Positions 1-6,772 of a stretch of DNA of 64,000 nucleotides are shown here, in pieces. The DNA comes from Algorimicrobium sp002414705 (GTDB lineage Bacteria > Bacteroidota > Bacteroidia > Flavobacteriales > Flavobacteriaceae), in NCBI GenBank assembly GCA_963972425.1, contig CAXAUF010000003.1:66635-130634 (forward strand), read 5' to 3'. The translations under genes were made by a program, and so were the position numbers. Positions within the stretch are counted from its first letter, which is position 1; every line of letters starts with the position of its first letter. The notes under the pieces were generated by a model that was not told the DNA's origin, did not search any database, and saw only the letters and a program-made list of their open reading frames with translations.

Positions 1-56
1 GCTGGTTCAAAGTCATCATGCAATGGTGTTAAAGTTAATTCTACCGATATTTTCAT
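1..56 (-). CDS. Thiamine-binding (MTH1187/YkoF-type) protein, N-terminal fragment
   Basis: Only the first 18 codons lie in the window, read leftward from an ATG at 54-56; the translation is MKISVELTLTPLHDDFEPA. This start resembles the short flavobacterial proteins annotated as thiamine-binding proteins of the MTH1187/YkoF family, which carry a first beta strand and a conserved LTPL(Q/H)DDFEP stretch. The gene continues past the left edge. It lies downstream of the GGGP-synthase-like gene on the same strand, 87 bp away. The call rests on recognition of a short N-terminus, so it is tentative. Confidence 0.5.
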   Translation of the reverse strand, partial: MKISVELTLTPLHDDFEP

Positions 57-62
57 GTTTAT

Positions 63-82
63 TTACCGCGAAAGCGGGAATC
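63..82. repeat. Short GNRA hairpin resembling a dispersed intergenic repeat
   Basis: The bases CCGC-GAAA-GCGG (66-77) form a 4-bp stem with a GAAA tetraloop, followed by GAATCT. This looks like one half of the short 'CCCGCTTTCGCGGG'-type element scattered between genes in many bacteria. It lies in the 87-bp gap between two minus-strand genes. It has no T tract, so it is a weak terminator at best. Confidence 0.3.
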
Positions 83-143
83 TATTTTATGTTAGTATTT
101 ACTTTAAATTTAAAACCTCTCAACAGTGCTAGAGGTGACATTA

Positions 144-869
144 TCAATGTTGAAGTTCTTCAAAAAATGTTTCATCATCTTCAAAAGCGGTTCCAATAAC
201 GACCAAATCGGCTCCAGCTTGGTAAGCTTGCTCTAATTGTTTTAACGTTCGAATACCGCCTCCAACAATTAATGGCATATCCACATCTTCTTTAATTTTA
301 CTAATTATATCCGAAGAAACAGGATTAATAGCACCACTTCCAGCTTCTAAATATATGAGTTTCATGCCGAGTAATTCGCCAGCTTTAGCTGTGTCAGCAA
401 TTAATTGGATATTATCATTTTGTAAAGGTGTGGTTTCTGTTACGCGTTGTACAGCTGTTTGTTTTCCATTCTCAATTAAAATATAACCCGTTGGAATAAT
501 TTCTAAATGTGAATGTTTTAACTTGGAAACCGCTTGCACATGCTTCCCAATTAAATAGTCTGGATTTCTGCCAGAAATTAAAGACAGAAATAACAAGGCA
601 TCCGCATCATTTGTTATCTGCGTTACATCGCCAGGAAACAAAACTACAGGTAAATCTGTATGTTTTTTTATCGTTTTAACTAATGATTCTGTGAGTTCTT
701 CAGCAACTTCACTTCCGCCAACAAAAATATGCGTAGCTCTAGACTTGTTTACTTTTCCAATAAAGTTTAGTATTCGTTCTAAATCCATTTTATCTGGATC
801 TATTAAAACGGCTAAAAGTTTTACGCCTTTAACAATACTATCTAATATGTTTTTGTAAACATCTTTCAT
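144..869 (-). CDS. Geranylgeranylglyceryl phosphate synthase-like protein (PcrB/GGGPS family)
   Basis: A 241-residue TIM-barrel prenyltransferase of the GGGPS/PcrB family, which joins a polyprenyl diphosphate to sn-glycerol-1-phosphate to make an ether lipid. Visible family marks are the opening LLAVLIDPDK (about 18-27), the FVGGSEVAEE stretch (about 49-58), YLEAGSG (about 173-179) and the phosphate-binding VGGGIRT (about 197-203). From family knowledge, several Bacteroidetes homologues make geranylgeranylglyceryl phosphate while Firmicutes PcrB uses heptaprenyl diphosphate; the substrate here cannot be read from sequence. The start codon overlaps the stop of the upstream phosphopantetheinyl transferase by one base (TAATG), so the two are probably translationally coupled. 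The family assignment is firm; the lipid product is inferred. Confidence 0.9.
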   Translation of the reverse strand: MKDVYKNILDSIVKGVKLLAVLIDPDKMDLERILNFIGKVNKSRATHIFVGGSEVAEELTESLVKTIKKHTDLPVVLFPGDVTQITNDADALLFLSLISGRNPDYLIGKHVQAVSKLKHSHLEIIPTGYILIENGKQTAVQRVTETTPLQNDNIQLIADTAKAGELLGMKLIYLEAGSGAINPVSSDIISKIKEDVDMPLIVGGGIRTLKQLEQAYQAGADLVVIGTAFEDDETFFEELQH

Positions 870-1501
870 TACGAAAATGGTAATGCAAACGCGCAGGTAA
901 ACCCTTCAAACTCCAAAAAGGTAGTTTGATACCCATATTTATTGTTATCATAATCTATCCAAGCTCGTGTTTCGCTATCTACAAGCTCAAAAGGAATAAC
1001 CAATGTATGCTTTAAAAAACTCAATCCTGGTGTGGCAAACAATTTATAAAGCGATTCTTTTACACACCAAATAACGGTTAGTTTACGAATATAATCATCA
1101 GCATCTTTTTGTAAATACTGGCTTTCATAATCCATAAATTTATGAGCAATAACACCAATTTTATCACGTTGTTTTTCTATGTCAATACCAACCATATTAT
1201 CACTTACAACTACACCCGAAAAAGTAAAAGAATGAGTAATAGAAATATGCTTACCGTCTTTTAAATGTGGCTTCCCATTTTCGTCATAAAATAAGTCATT
1301 ATCTGTGTAACCAAATTCAGCAAGCAGATGCCTAACGCTTAAAAAACCACGTTGATGCAGCTCACTTTTCATACTTAATACACGACTCAAACTTTCGGGT
1401 CTTAAAGTAATTGGCTGAATTAAAACGTCAAAGGATTCTTCTATCTTCCAGATTTTAACAGTAGTTTGTGAATTGGGATTAAGGGTTTTATAAAGTGGCA
1501 T
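869..1501 (-). CDS. 4'-phosphopantetheinyl transferase superfamily protein
   Basis: A 210-residue Sfp-type enzyme that transfers the phosphopantetheine arm of coenzyme A to a carrier-protein serine. The two signature blocks are present: GIDIEKQRDKI (about 115-125), with the Mg-binding D and E, and WCVKESLYK (about 145-153), with the catalytic WxxKE. An N-terminal ITHSFTFSG-like stretch (about 87-95) matches the substrate-binding region. The length suits the Sfp/HetI group rather than the short AcpS group. It is first in a two-gene minus-strand unit with the GGGPS-like gene and is divergent from ahcY across 135 bp. Whether it serves fatty-acid ACP or a secondary pathway is not visible; no polyketide or peptide synthetase is nearby. 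Confidence 0.9.
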   Translation of the reverse strand: MPLYKTLNPNSQTTVKIWKIEESFDVLIQPITLRPESLSRVLSMKSELHQRGFLSVRHLLAEFGYTDNDLFYDENGKPHLKDGKHISITHSFTFSGVVVSDNMVGIDIEKQRDKIGVIAHKFMDYESQYLQKDADDYIRKLTVIWCVKESLYKLFATPGLSFLKHTLVIPFELVDSETRAWIDYDNNKYGYQTTFLEFEGFTCAFALPFS

Positions 1502-1524
1502 TTAATATTCTAAAAGTTATTAGT

Positions 1525-1547
1525 TATCTTTGCACTGCCAATGGCAG
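1525..1547 (+). promoter_or_regulatory. Candidate ahcY promoter -7 box with a palindrome at the expected start site
   Basis: TATCTTTG at 1525-1532 matches the Bacteroidetes -7 element TAnnTTTG. No good TTG element lies 17-23 bases upstream. Directly downstream, 1535-1547 is an exact palindrome, CTGCCA-A-TGGCAG, which would cover the transcription start and could bind a repressor. The start codon is about 90 bases further on, so a leader of about 100 bases is implied. The promoter is by pattern; the operator is a guess. Confidence 0.4.
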
Positions 1548-1636
1548 ATTTAATAATTGTGACAAGCGAATTTAACTATTTTAAGTCCTATTGCCAAAGT
1601 TGTTAGACTATAAAAAACATTAAGAAAAAAAACACT

Positions 1637-2953
1637 ATGAGTACAAAAACTGTTGCCTACATACCAAACAAGGTAAAAGATATGTCGCTTGCGGCTTGGG
1701 GAAGAAAAGAGATGAATTTAGCTGAAGCAGAAATGCCAGGTTTAATGAGTCTTCGTGAAGAATACAAAAACGAACAACCTCTTAAAGGAGCTCGTATTGC
1801 AGGTTGCTTGCACATGACGATCCAAACGGCGGTTTTAATTGAAACCTTACAAGCTTTAGGTGCTGAAGTAACTTGGAGTTCATGTAATATTTTCTCTACA
1901 CAAGATCAAGCTGCAGCAGCCATTGCTGCAGCAGGAACAGCTGTGTATGCTTGGAAGGATATGACCGAAGAAGAATTTGACTGGTGTATTGAACAAACCC
2001 TATTTTTTGGAGAAGACAGAAAGCCATTAAACATGATTTTAGATGATGGTGGCGATTTAACCAATATGGTTTTCGATAAATATCCAGAATTAGCTGCAGG
2101 AATTAACGGTCTATCCGAAGAAACAACTACAGGTGTTCACCGTTTGTACGAGCGTATGAAAGCTGGAACGCTACTTATGCCTGCTATAAATGTAAATGAT
2201 TCGGTTACCAAATCTAAATTCGATAACAAATACGGCTGTAAAGAAAGTGCTGTAGATGCCGTTCGTCGTGCAACAGATACAATGTTAGCCGGAAAGCGCG
2301 TAGTTGTTTGTGGTTATGGTGATGTTGGTAAAGGTACTGCTGCCTCTTTTAAAGGTGCTGGGAGTATTGTAACCGTTACAGAAATCGATCCTATTTGTGC
2401 GCTTCAAGCTGCCATGGATGGGTTTGAAGTGAAGAAACTAGAAACTGTTGTTGGTAATGCCGATATAGTAATTACAACAACTGGAAATAAAGATATTGTT
2501 CGTGGTGAGCATTTTGAAGCCATGAAGGATAAAACAATTGTATGTAACATTGGACATTTTGATAACGAAATTGATATGGCTTGGTTAAACAAAAACCATG
2601 GTAATACAAAAGACGTTATTAAGCCACAAGTGGATAAATATACTATAAACGGTAAAGACGTGATTATTTTAGCACAAGGTCGTTTAGTAAATTTAGGCTG
2701 TGCAACAGGTCACCCTAGTTTTGTAATGAGTAACTCGTTTACAAACCAGACATTGGCTCAAATAGAATTATGGACAAACAAGGATGCTTATGAAAATGAA
2801 GTATACATGTTACCAAAACATTTAGACGAAAAAGTGGCTAAATTACACCTTGAAAAAATTGGTGTAGAGCTTACAGAACTAAAAGACGATCAAGCCAAAT
2901 ATATTGGTGTAGCCGTTCAAGGTCCTTATAAGCCAGAATACTACAGATACTAA
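1637..2953 (+). CDS. ahcY: Adenosylhomocysteinase (S-adenosyl-L-homocysteine hydrolase)
   Basis: A 438-residue NAD-dependent enzyme that splits S-adenosylhomocysteine into adenosine and homocysteine, closing the methyl cycle in the cytoplasm. Diagnostic blocks are AGCLHMTIQTAVLIETL near residue 56, the substrate-binding KSKFDNKYGCKES near 193-205, the Rossmann motif GYGDVGKG near 225-232, and the C-terminal KPEYYRY, where Lys and Tyr close the NAD site. Length and domain order match the family, and the ATG start gives the usual N-terminus. It is a single-gene unit with its own -7 box upstream and a rho-independent terminator about 45 bases after the stop. Nothing unusual is seen. Confidence 0.98.
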   Translation: MSTKTVAYIPNKVKDMSLAAWGRKEMNLAEAEMPGLMSLREEYKNEQPLKGARIAGCLHMTIQTAVLIETLQALGAEVTWSSCNIFSTQDQAAAAIAAAGTAVYAWKDMTEEEFDWCIEQTLFFGEDRKPLNMILDDGGDLTNMVFDKYPELAAGINGLSEETTTGVHRLYERMKAGTLLMPAINVNDSVTKSKFDNKYGCKESAVDAVRRATDTMLAGKRVVVCGYGDVGKGTAASFKGAGSIVTVTEIDPICALQAAMDGFEVKKLETVVGNADIVITTTGNKDIVRGEHFEAMKDKTIVCNIGHFDNEIDMAWLNKNHGNTKDVIKPQVDKYTINGKDVIILAQGRLVNLGCATGHPSFVMSNSFTNQTLAQIELWTNKDAYENEVYMLPKHLDEKVAKLHLEKIGVELTELKDDQAKYIGVAVQGPYKPEYYRY

Positions 2954-2983
2954 TTGTCATTCAGAGCGAAAGCGAAGAATCTT
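2954..2983. repeat. Short dispersed repeat element
   Basis: Immediately after the ahcY stop codon is TTGTCATTCAGAGCGAAAGC followed by GAAGAATCTT. This closely matches the 'TGTCATTC-GAGCGAAGCGAAGAATCT' intergenic element common in Bacteroidetes genomes and shares GCGAAAGCG and GAATCT with the hairpin at 63-82. The recognition is from memory; a genome-wide count would settle it. Confidence 0.45.
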
Positions 2984-2996
2984 AATAAATAATTTA

Positions 2997-3028
2997 AAAT
3001 CCCAAGCAGTCATGTTTGGGATTTTTTT
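2997..3028 (+). terminator. Rho-independent terminator of ahcY
   Basis: AAATCCCAA (2997-3005) pairs perfectly with TTGGGATTT (3016-3024) around a 10-base loop, and the stem runs into a T tract to 3028. It lies 44 bases after the ahcY stop. Confidence 0.85.
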
Positions 3029-3043
3029 GTATTAGTATGGTTT

Positions 3044-3211
3044 GTCACTAGGAGTGATTTTCATGTGCGATAGCGATTGGAAATAATATCGAGAAGTAGA
3101 GCAATTGCTACTTCACAAAAAGCTTTTTAGCAGCAGGCTTTCTACTAAATCTTTTTTTTCGTTACTCAAAAAAAGGATACCGTTGCAAATGTGCAGCATT
3201 CACGATTTCTT
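3044..3211. repeat. Decayed interspersed repeat in a 428-bp intergenic gap
   Basis: The gap 2954-3381 holds no convincing gene apart from a weak 50-codon frame (3233-3385). Its centre starts GTCACTAGGAGTG (3044-3056), reaches TATCGAGAAG (3089-3098) and ends GCAGCATTCACGATTTCT. The same GTCACTtcGAGTG...TATCGAGAAG ends recur on the other strand at 53611-53655. Read on the minus strand, pieces give CCTFATVSFF and RKKRFSRKPAAKKLF, peptides I recall from short hypothetical proteins in Flavobacteriaceae, here broken by stops. I infer a decayed, formerly mobile or REP-like element. Confidence 0.5.
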
Positions 3212-3381
3212 ATTTATTAAATATTGAAATGCATGAGTAATACTTATCGTGAACTCATCAATAAACATACAATTTTTGATCTAGTCATCAAAGTCCAGAA
3301 TTATTGCGCCTATGAAACCTTAAACAGAAACCTAAACTATAACTCTAAAAAGCGTAACTTCGAATACTTAAAATATCATTT

Positions 3382-3846
3382 ATGAGCTCAAAAAAACTAC
3401 ATGTATTAATAAATACTTTAGAAAACCATATAGAACATTATGACGTTGGTAATCCAAAAATTTCTGAAGCAAATATTGGTTGGCACATTGACCATAGTTG
3501 TAAAGTTATTAATCAAGTAGTTTTAACCGTTCAATCTTCAAATCCTGTTTTGTATAAAGATAATTTTAGTTTTACAGGAAAACTACTATTTACATTTGGC
3601 TTTTTTCCAAGAGGAAAAGCCAAAGCACCAAAACATGTGTTGCCACAAGAAATTATAACTAAAAAAGATTTAATGAACCAATTGGAACAATCTAGATTGC
3701 TTATTCATACAATTCCAGATTTAAATAAAAATGCGTTTTTTAAGCATCCACTTTTTGGAGATATTAATAAGAAACGAATAAACCGTTTTTTGGAATTGCA
3801 TACCAATCATCATGTGAAGATTATACATGAGATTTTGAAAAAATAA
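3382..3846 (+). CDS. DUF1569 (DinB-like) protein
   Basis: A 154-residue cytoplasmic protein that looks like the DUF1569 family, which has the DinB/YfiT four-helix fold. Visible marks are IGWHIDHSCKV near residues 27-37, with the first metal-type histidines, and HPLFGDINK..RF..LHTNHHVKII near 113-147, with the HTNHH cluster. DinB-fold proteins often bind a metal through three histidines; no reaction is known for this family. The start ATG lies inside ATGA with the end of a small upstream frame (3233-3385). It is convergent with rpmA and shares a bidirectional terminator. The family call is fairly sure, the function unknown. Confidence 0.75.
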   Translation: MSSKKLHVLINTLENHIEHYDVGNPKISEANIGWHIDHSCKVINQVVLTVQSSNPVLYKDNFSFTGKLLFTFGFFPRGKAKAPKHVLPQEIITKKDLMNQLEQSRLLIHTIPDLNKNAFFKHPLFGDINKKRINRFLELHTNHHVKIIHEILKK

Positions 3847-3873
3847 TAAATTAGATACATTTTCAATAAACAA

Positions 3874-3904
3874 AAAACCCTCTCTGTTTCCAGAAAGGGT
3901 TTTA
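3874..3904. terminator. Bidirectional terminator between the DUF1569 gene and rpmA
   Basis: AAAACCCT (3874-3881) pairs with AGGGTTTT (3896-3903), with an inner TCTG/CAGA pair and A/T runs on both flanks, so it can act for both convergent genes. Confidence 0.8.
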
Positions 3905-3926
3905 TATATGTTAAAGAAATAGTTTC

Positions 3927-4187
3927 TTAAGCCTCGAAAGGTTCAATAGAAACATAAGATTTGTTATCTTTTTTCTTTGTAAACTTTACAAGTCCGTCCA
4001 CTTTAGCGTGTAACGTGTGGTCTTTTCCACCATACACATTTTCACCTGGGTGATGTGTATTACCTCTTTGTCTTACGATGATATTTCCAGCAATAGCAGC
4101 TTGTCCACCAAAAATCTTAACGCCTAAACGTTTTGATTCTGATTCTCTACCATTCTTCGAACTTCCGACTCCTTTTTTGTGTGCCAT
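3927..4187 (-). CDS. rpmA: 50S ribosomal protein L27 (bL27)
   Basis: An 86-residue ribosomal protein of the large subunit near the peptidyl-transferase centre. It opens MAHKKGVGSSKNGRESESKR and contains RLGVK.FGGQ and the N-I-I-V-R-Q-RGN-HP-G-NV-GKD-TL block typical of L27. The N-terminus begins directly with the AHKKG tail without the Firmicutes-type cleaved extension. It follows rplU by 25 bp on the minus strand, the standard rplU-rpmA order, and ends at a strong terminator. Confidence 0.98.
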   Translation of the reverse strand: MAHKKGVGSSKNGRESESKRLGVKIFGGQAAIAGNIIVRQRGNTHHPGENVYGGKDHTLHAKVDGLVKFTKKKDNKSYVSIEPFEA

Positions 4188-4212
4188 TTTATTTCGATTT
4201 TAAGGTTTATAA

Positions 4213-4722
4213 TTAACTTAACGCAGCAATTAATTCAGCTTTCTTCATAGAAGAGTATCCTGAAATTTCTTTTGCTTTTGCCATATCTCTTAATTCAGTT
4301 ACAGTTAAACTGTTTAAATCATGAGGTGCTTCATTTTTAGCTTCAGCCTTTTGAGCTTCTACTTTAGCTGGAGCAGCTTTCTTTTCAGCCTTAGTAGCTG
4401 GTTTTGCTCCTGAAGCTACAATGCTTTCAATAACGATTTCAGTTAAAGATTGTCTGTGTCCGTTTTTTACACGGTAACCTTTACGTCTTTTCTTTTTGAA
4501 AACAATAACTTTATCACCTTTAAGGTGCTTTAAAACTTTTGCTCCTACTTGAGCTCCGTTTATAGCTGGGGCGCCTACAGTAATTTTGTCACCATCAGCA
4601 ATTAAAAGAACGTTGTCGAAAGAAACTTCCTGACCTTCTTCTGTTGCTAAACGATTAACAAAAACTCTTTGGTCTTTTTCAACTTTGAATTGATGCCCTG
4701 CTATCTCTACAATTGCGTACAT
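4213..4722 (-). CDS. rplU: 50S ribosomal protein L21 (bL21) with C-terminal extension
   Basis: Residues 1-102 are a normal L21: MYAIVEIAGHQFKVEKDQ at the start and KVIVFKKKRRKGYRVKNGHRQ near 70-90, the rRNA-binding block. Ordinary L21 is about 103 residues; this protein is 169. A Lys/Ala/Glu-rich linker (about 105-133) leads to a small domain, LTVTELRDMAKAKEISGYSS..KAELIAALS (about 138-169), that looks like a Rho N-terminal/SAP helix-extension-helix fold, which commonly binds nucleic acid. Similar tails occur in related flavobacteria as I recall. The start gives the canonical first residues, and a strong promoter lies about 60 bases upstream. Core identity is certain; the role of the tail is unknown. 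Confidence 0.97.
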   Translation of the reverse strand: MYAIVEIAGHQFKVEKDQRVFVNRLATEEGQEVSFDNVLLIADGDKITVGAPAINGAQVGAKVLKHLKGDKVIVFKKKRRKGYRVKNGHRQSLTEIVIESIVASGAKPATKAEKKAAPAKVEAQKAEAKNEAPHDLNSLTVTELRDMAKAKEISGYSSMKKAELIAALS

Positions 4723-4782
4723 AGCGTAAACGTTTTTATTAAATTAGTTTATTAAATAAGCTCACCCTACGATAAGCGGATG

Positions 4783-4813
4783 CAAATATACTGCTAAATA
4801 ATTAAACTACAAA
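4783..4813 (-). promoter_or_regulatory. Promoter of rplU-rpmA
   Basis: On the minus strand TTTG (4813-4810), a 19-base spacer and TATATTTG (4790-4783) match the Bacteroidetes sigma-factor consensus TTTG-N19-TAnnTTTG exactly. The rplU start codon is 60 bases downstream, leaving a leader of about 55 bases. Confidence 0.85.
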
Positions 4814-4826
4814 CGTTTTGCGAAAA

Positions 4827-5270
4827 TTAAGAAATATTCCAACTTTTCTTATAATACTGCATAACCGTAAAAGCTGAAATAACGGTTGTTGCCATACCCA
4901 TAATTCCAACTACAAAAGTTAAAACACCAACACTCACAGGAGATCCAACATTAACAACACTTAAAACTTGTGCTAAAAATTCAGTATTAATTTCTGTTAT
5001 ATACAGTAAAAAGAAAATGGTAAAAACAACCGTTGCAATACCACCTGTAATTAATCCTGCTATAAAACCGCTTGAGTAGCTGAAATTCTCACCTTGCTCT
5101 AACTTGTAATAACGTATGGTTTCAAAAATCCCAAAAGCTGTAATAAATGCGTTTACAAAACTAAAAGCCGGGTTTGTATGCTTATCAAACATGGCGAGTA
5201 TTAAAAAATATGCAATTAGAACAGCACTTGTAATAAGACCAAACCGAATAGGAAGAATAATATTTTTCAT
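4827..5270 (-). CDS. DUF4199 family membrane protein
   Basis: A 147-residue inner-membrane protein with about four hydrophobic segments (roughly 8-28, 38-50, 69-92 and 112-137) and short charged loops. The pattern, including a central ETIRYYKLEQ..NFSYSSGF stretch, fits the DUF4199 family found almost only in Bacteroidetes. The function is unknown; no enzyme motif is visible. It sits upstream of rplU on the same strand but ends 105 bp before it, with the rplU promoter in between, so it is probably a separate unit. Divergent from the M16 peptidase genes. Confidence 0.8.
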   Translation of the reverse strand: MKNIILPIRFGLITSAVLIAYFLILAMFDKHTNPAFSFVNAFITAFGIFETIRYYKLEQGENFSYSSGFIAGLITGGIATVVFTIFFLLYITEINTEFLAQVLSVVNVGSPVSVGVLTFVVGIMGMATTVISAFTVMQYYKKSWNIS

Positions 5271-5448
5271 AAGTCAATAATTTTTTGGTTTTCTTAAATT
5301 TCGTAAAAATTTATGTCAAATAATAATTTGTTTATGTTTTTTTGGCATTCATGAGAAAAGCGATAAGTATTTCTTATTTTTGAAAAATCGTAACATTTTG
5401 AACACGTAACAGACATATTAGTTGTCATTTAACAAAAAACAAAAACAG

Positions 5449-6771
5449 ATGAAAAAAGGATTATTAACTTTTTCTGCATGTTTACTAGCGGTAATTACTA
5501 GTGTTGCACAAGAAGTGAAATTTGAAGAATTTGATTTAGATAATGGTTTACACGTTATTCTTCATCAGGACAATACAGCTCCAGTAGTATCTACATCGGT
5601 GATGTATGATGTAGGTGGTAAAGATGGTGACCGGAGCCGTACAGGTTTTGCTCACTTTTTTGAACACCTATTATTTGAAGGAACCGAAAACATTGGCCGT
5701 GGTGAATTTATGAAAATCATTCCAGCAAATGGCGGAACTTTTAATGCCAACACATCCCAAGACAGAACGTATTATTTTGAAGTATTCCCTTCAAATAAAA
5801 TGGAATTAGCATTCTGGTTAGAATCTGAACGCATGTTACATCCTGTTATTGACCAAGTTGGAGTGGATACTCAAAACGAAGTAGTAAAAGAAGAAAAACG
5901 CCAGAGTTTTGATAACAGACCTTATGGACAATTACTAAACACAATTGGTGAAAATTTATTTTCTGTTCATCCATACAAAGGCTCAAATATTGGAGAGATG
6001 GCGCATTTAGATGCTGCAACTTTAGAAGAGTTTATGGCATTTTTTAAAACTTATTATGTTCCTAACAACGCTGTTTTAGTTGTTGCTGGAGATATTGACC
6101 TTGCAAAAACAAAAGGATTAGTGAAAGATTATTTTGGAGCCGTTAAAAGAGGTCCAGAAGTTGAACGTAATTTCCCCGTTGAAGAATCTATTACAGAAAC
6201 AATTAAAGCAACTACTTACGATAAGAACATTCAAACACCTGCTATTATTGCCGCATACAGAACACCAGGTATGGCAACTAGAGATGCACGTGTGTTGGAT
6301 ATGATTTCAACATACTTGAGTGGTGGAAAAAGTTCCGTACTCTATAAAAAATTAGTGGACGACCAAAAACAAGCATTGACTGTACAAGCTGTAAACATTC
6401 CACAAGTTGACTATAACATCTTTGCCTTATTCGCTTTACCTTTAGGCGACCAAGTTACTATTCAAACATTATTATCTGAAATGGATGAGGAAATTGTAAA
6501 AATGCAAAATGAATTAATTTCAGAGCGCGATTATCAAAAACTTCAAAATCAATTTGAAAATCAGTTTGTAAACGCAAACTCAAGCATTTCTGGAATTGCT
6601 GAATCTTTAGCTTCCTACTATCTATTATATGGTGATGTAAACCTTATTAATAATGAAATAGACATTTACCGTTCTATTACAAAAGAAGACATACAAAACG
6701 TAGCTAAAAAGTACTTAAACGCTAACCAACGTGTAGAAATTGAATATTTACCTAAAAAAGACGATCAATAA
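5449..6771 (+). CDS. M16 family zinc peptidase, catalytic subunit
   Basis: A 440-residue secreted M16B-type metallopeptidase. It has a signal peptide (MKKGLLTFSACLLAVITSVAQ), the inverted zinc motif HFFEH (about 73-77) in GFAHFFEHLLFEG, and the downstream glutamate in NEVVKEEKRQ. The frame is open to a TTG at 5422, but that would put nine polar residues before the signal peptide, so ATG 5449 is chosen. Its stop is one base from the start of a second M16 protein that lacks the zinc motif, the usual arrangement of an active and an inactive half that assemble into a clamshell. Likely periplasmic; substrates are probably peptides. Confidence 0.93.
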   Translation: MKKGLLTFSACLLAVITSVAQEVKFEEFDLDNGLHVILHQDNTAPVVSTSVMYDVGGKDGDRSRTGFAHFFEHLLFEGTENIGRGEFMKIIPANGGTFNANTSQDRTYYFEVFPSNKMELAFWLESERMLHPVIDQVGVDTQNEVVKEEKRQSFDNRPYGQLLNTIGENLFSVHPYKGSNIGEMAHLDAATLEEFMAFFKTYYVPNNAVLVVAGDIDLAKTKGLVKDYFGAVKRGPEVERNFPVEESITETIKATTYDKNIQTPAIIAAYRTPGMATRDARVLDMISTYLSGGKSSVLYKKLVDDQKQALTVQAVNIPQVDYNIFALFALPLGDQVTIQTLLSEMDEEIVKMQNELISERDYQKLQNQFENQFVNANSSISGIAESLASYYLLYGDVNLINNEIDIYRSITKEDIQNVAKKYLNANQRVEIEYLPKKDDQ

Positions 6772-6772
6772 G

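Noticed and set aside
5422..5448. TTG-initiated N-terminal extension of the catalytic M16 peptidase
   Set aside because: It would put nine polar residues before a standard signal peptide; ATG 5449 is preferred.
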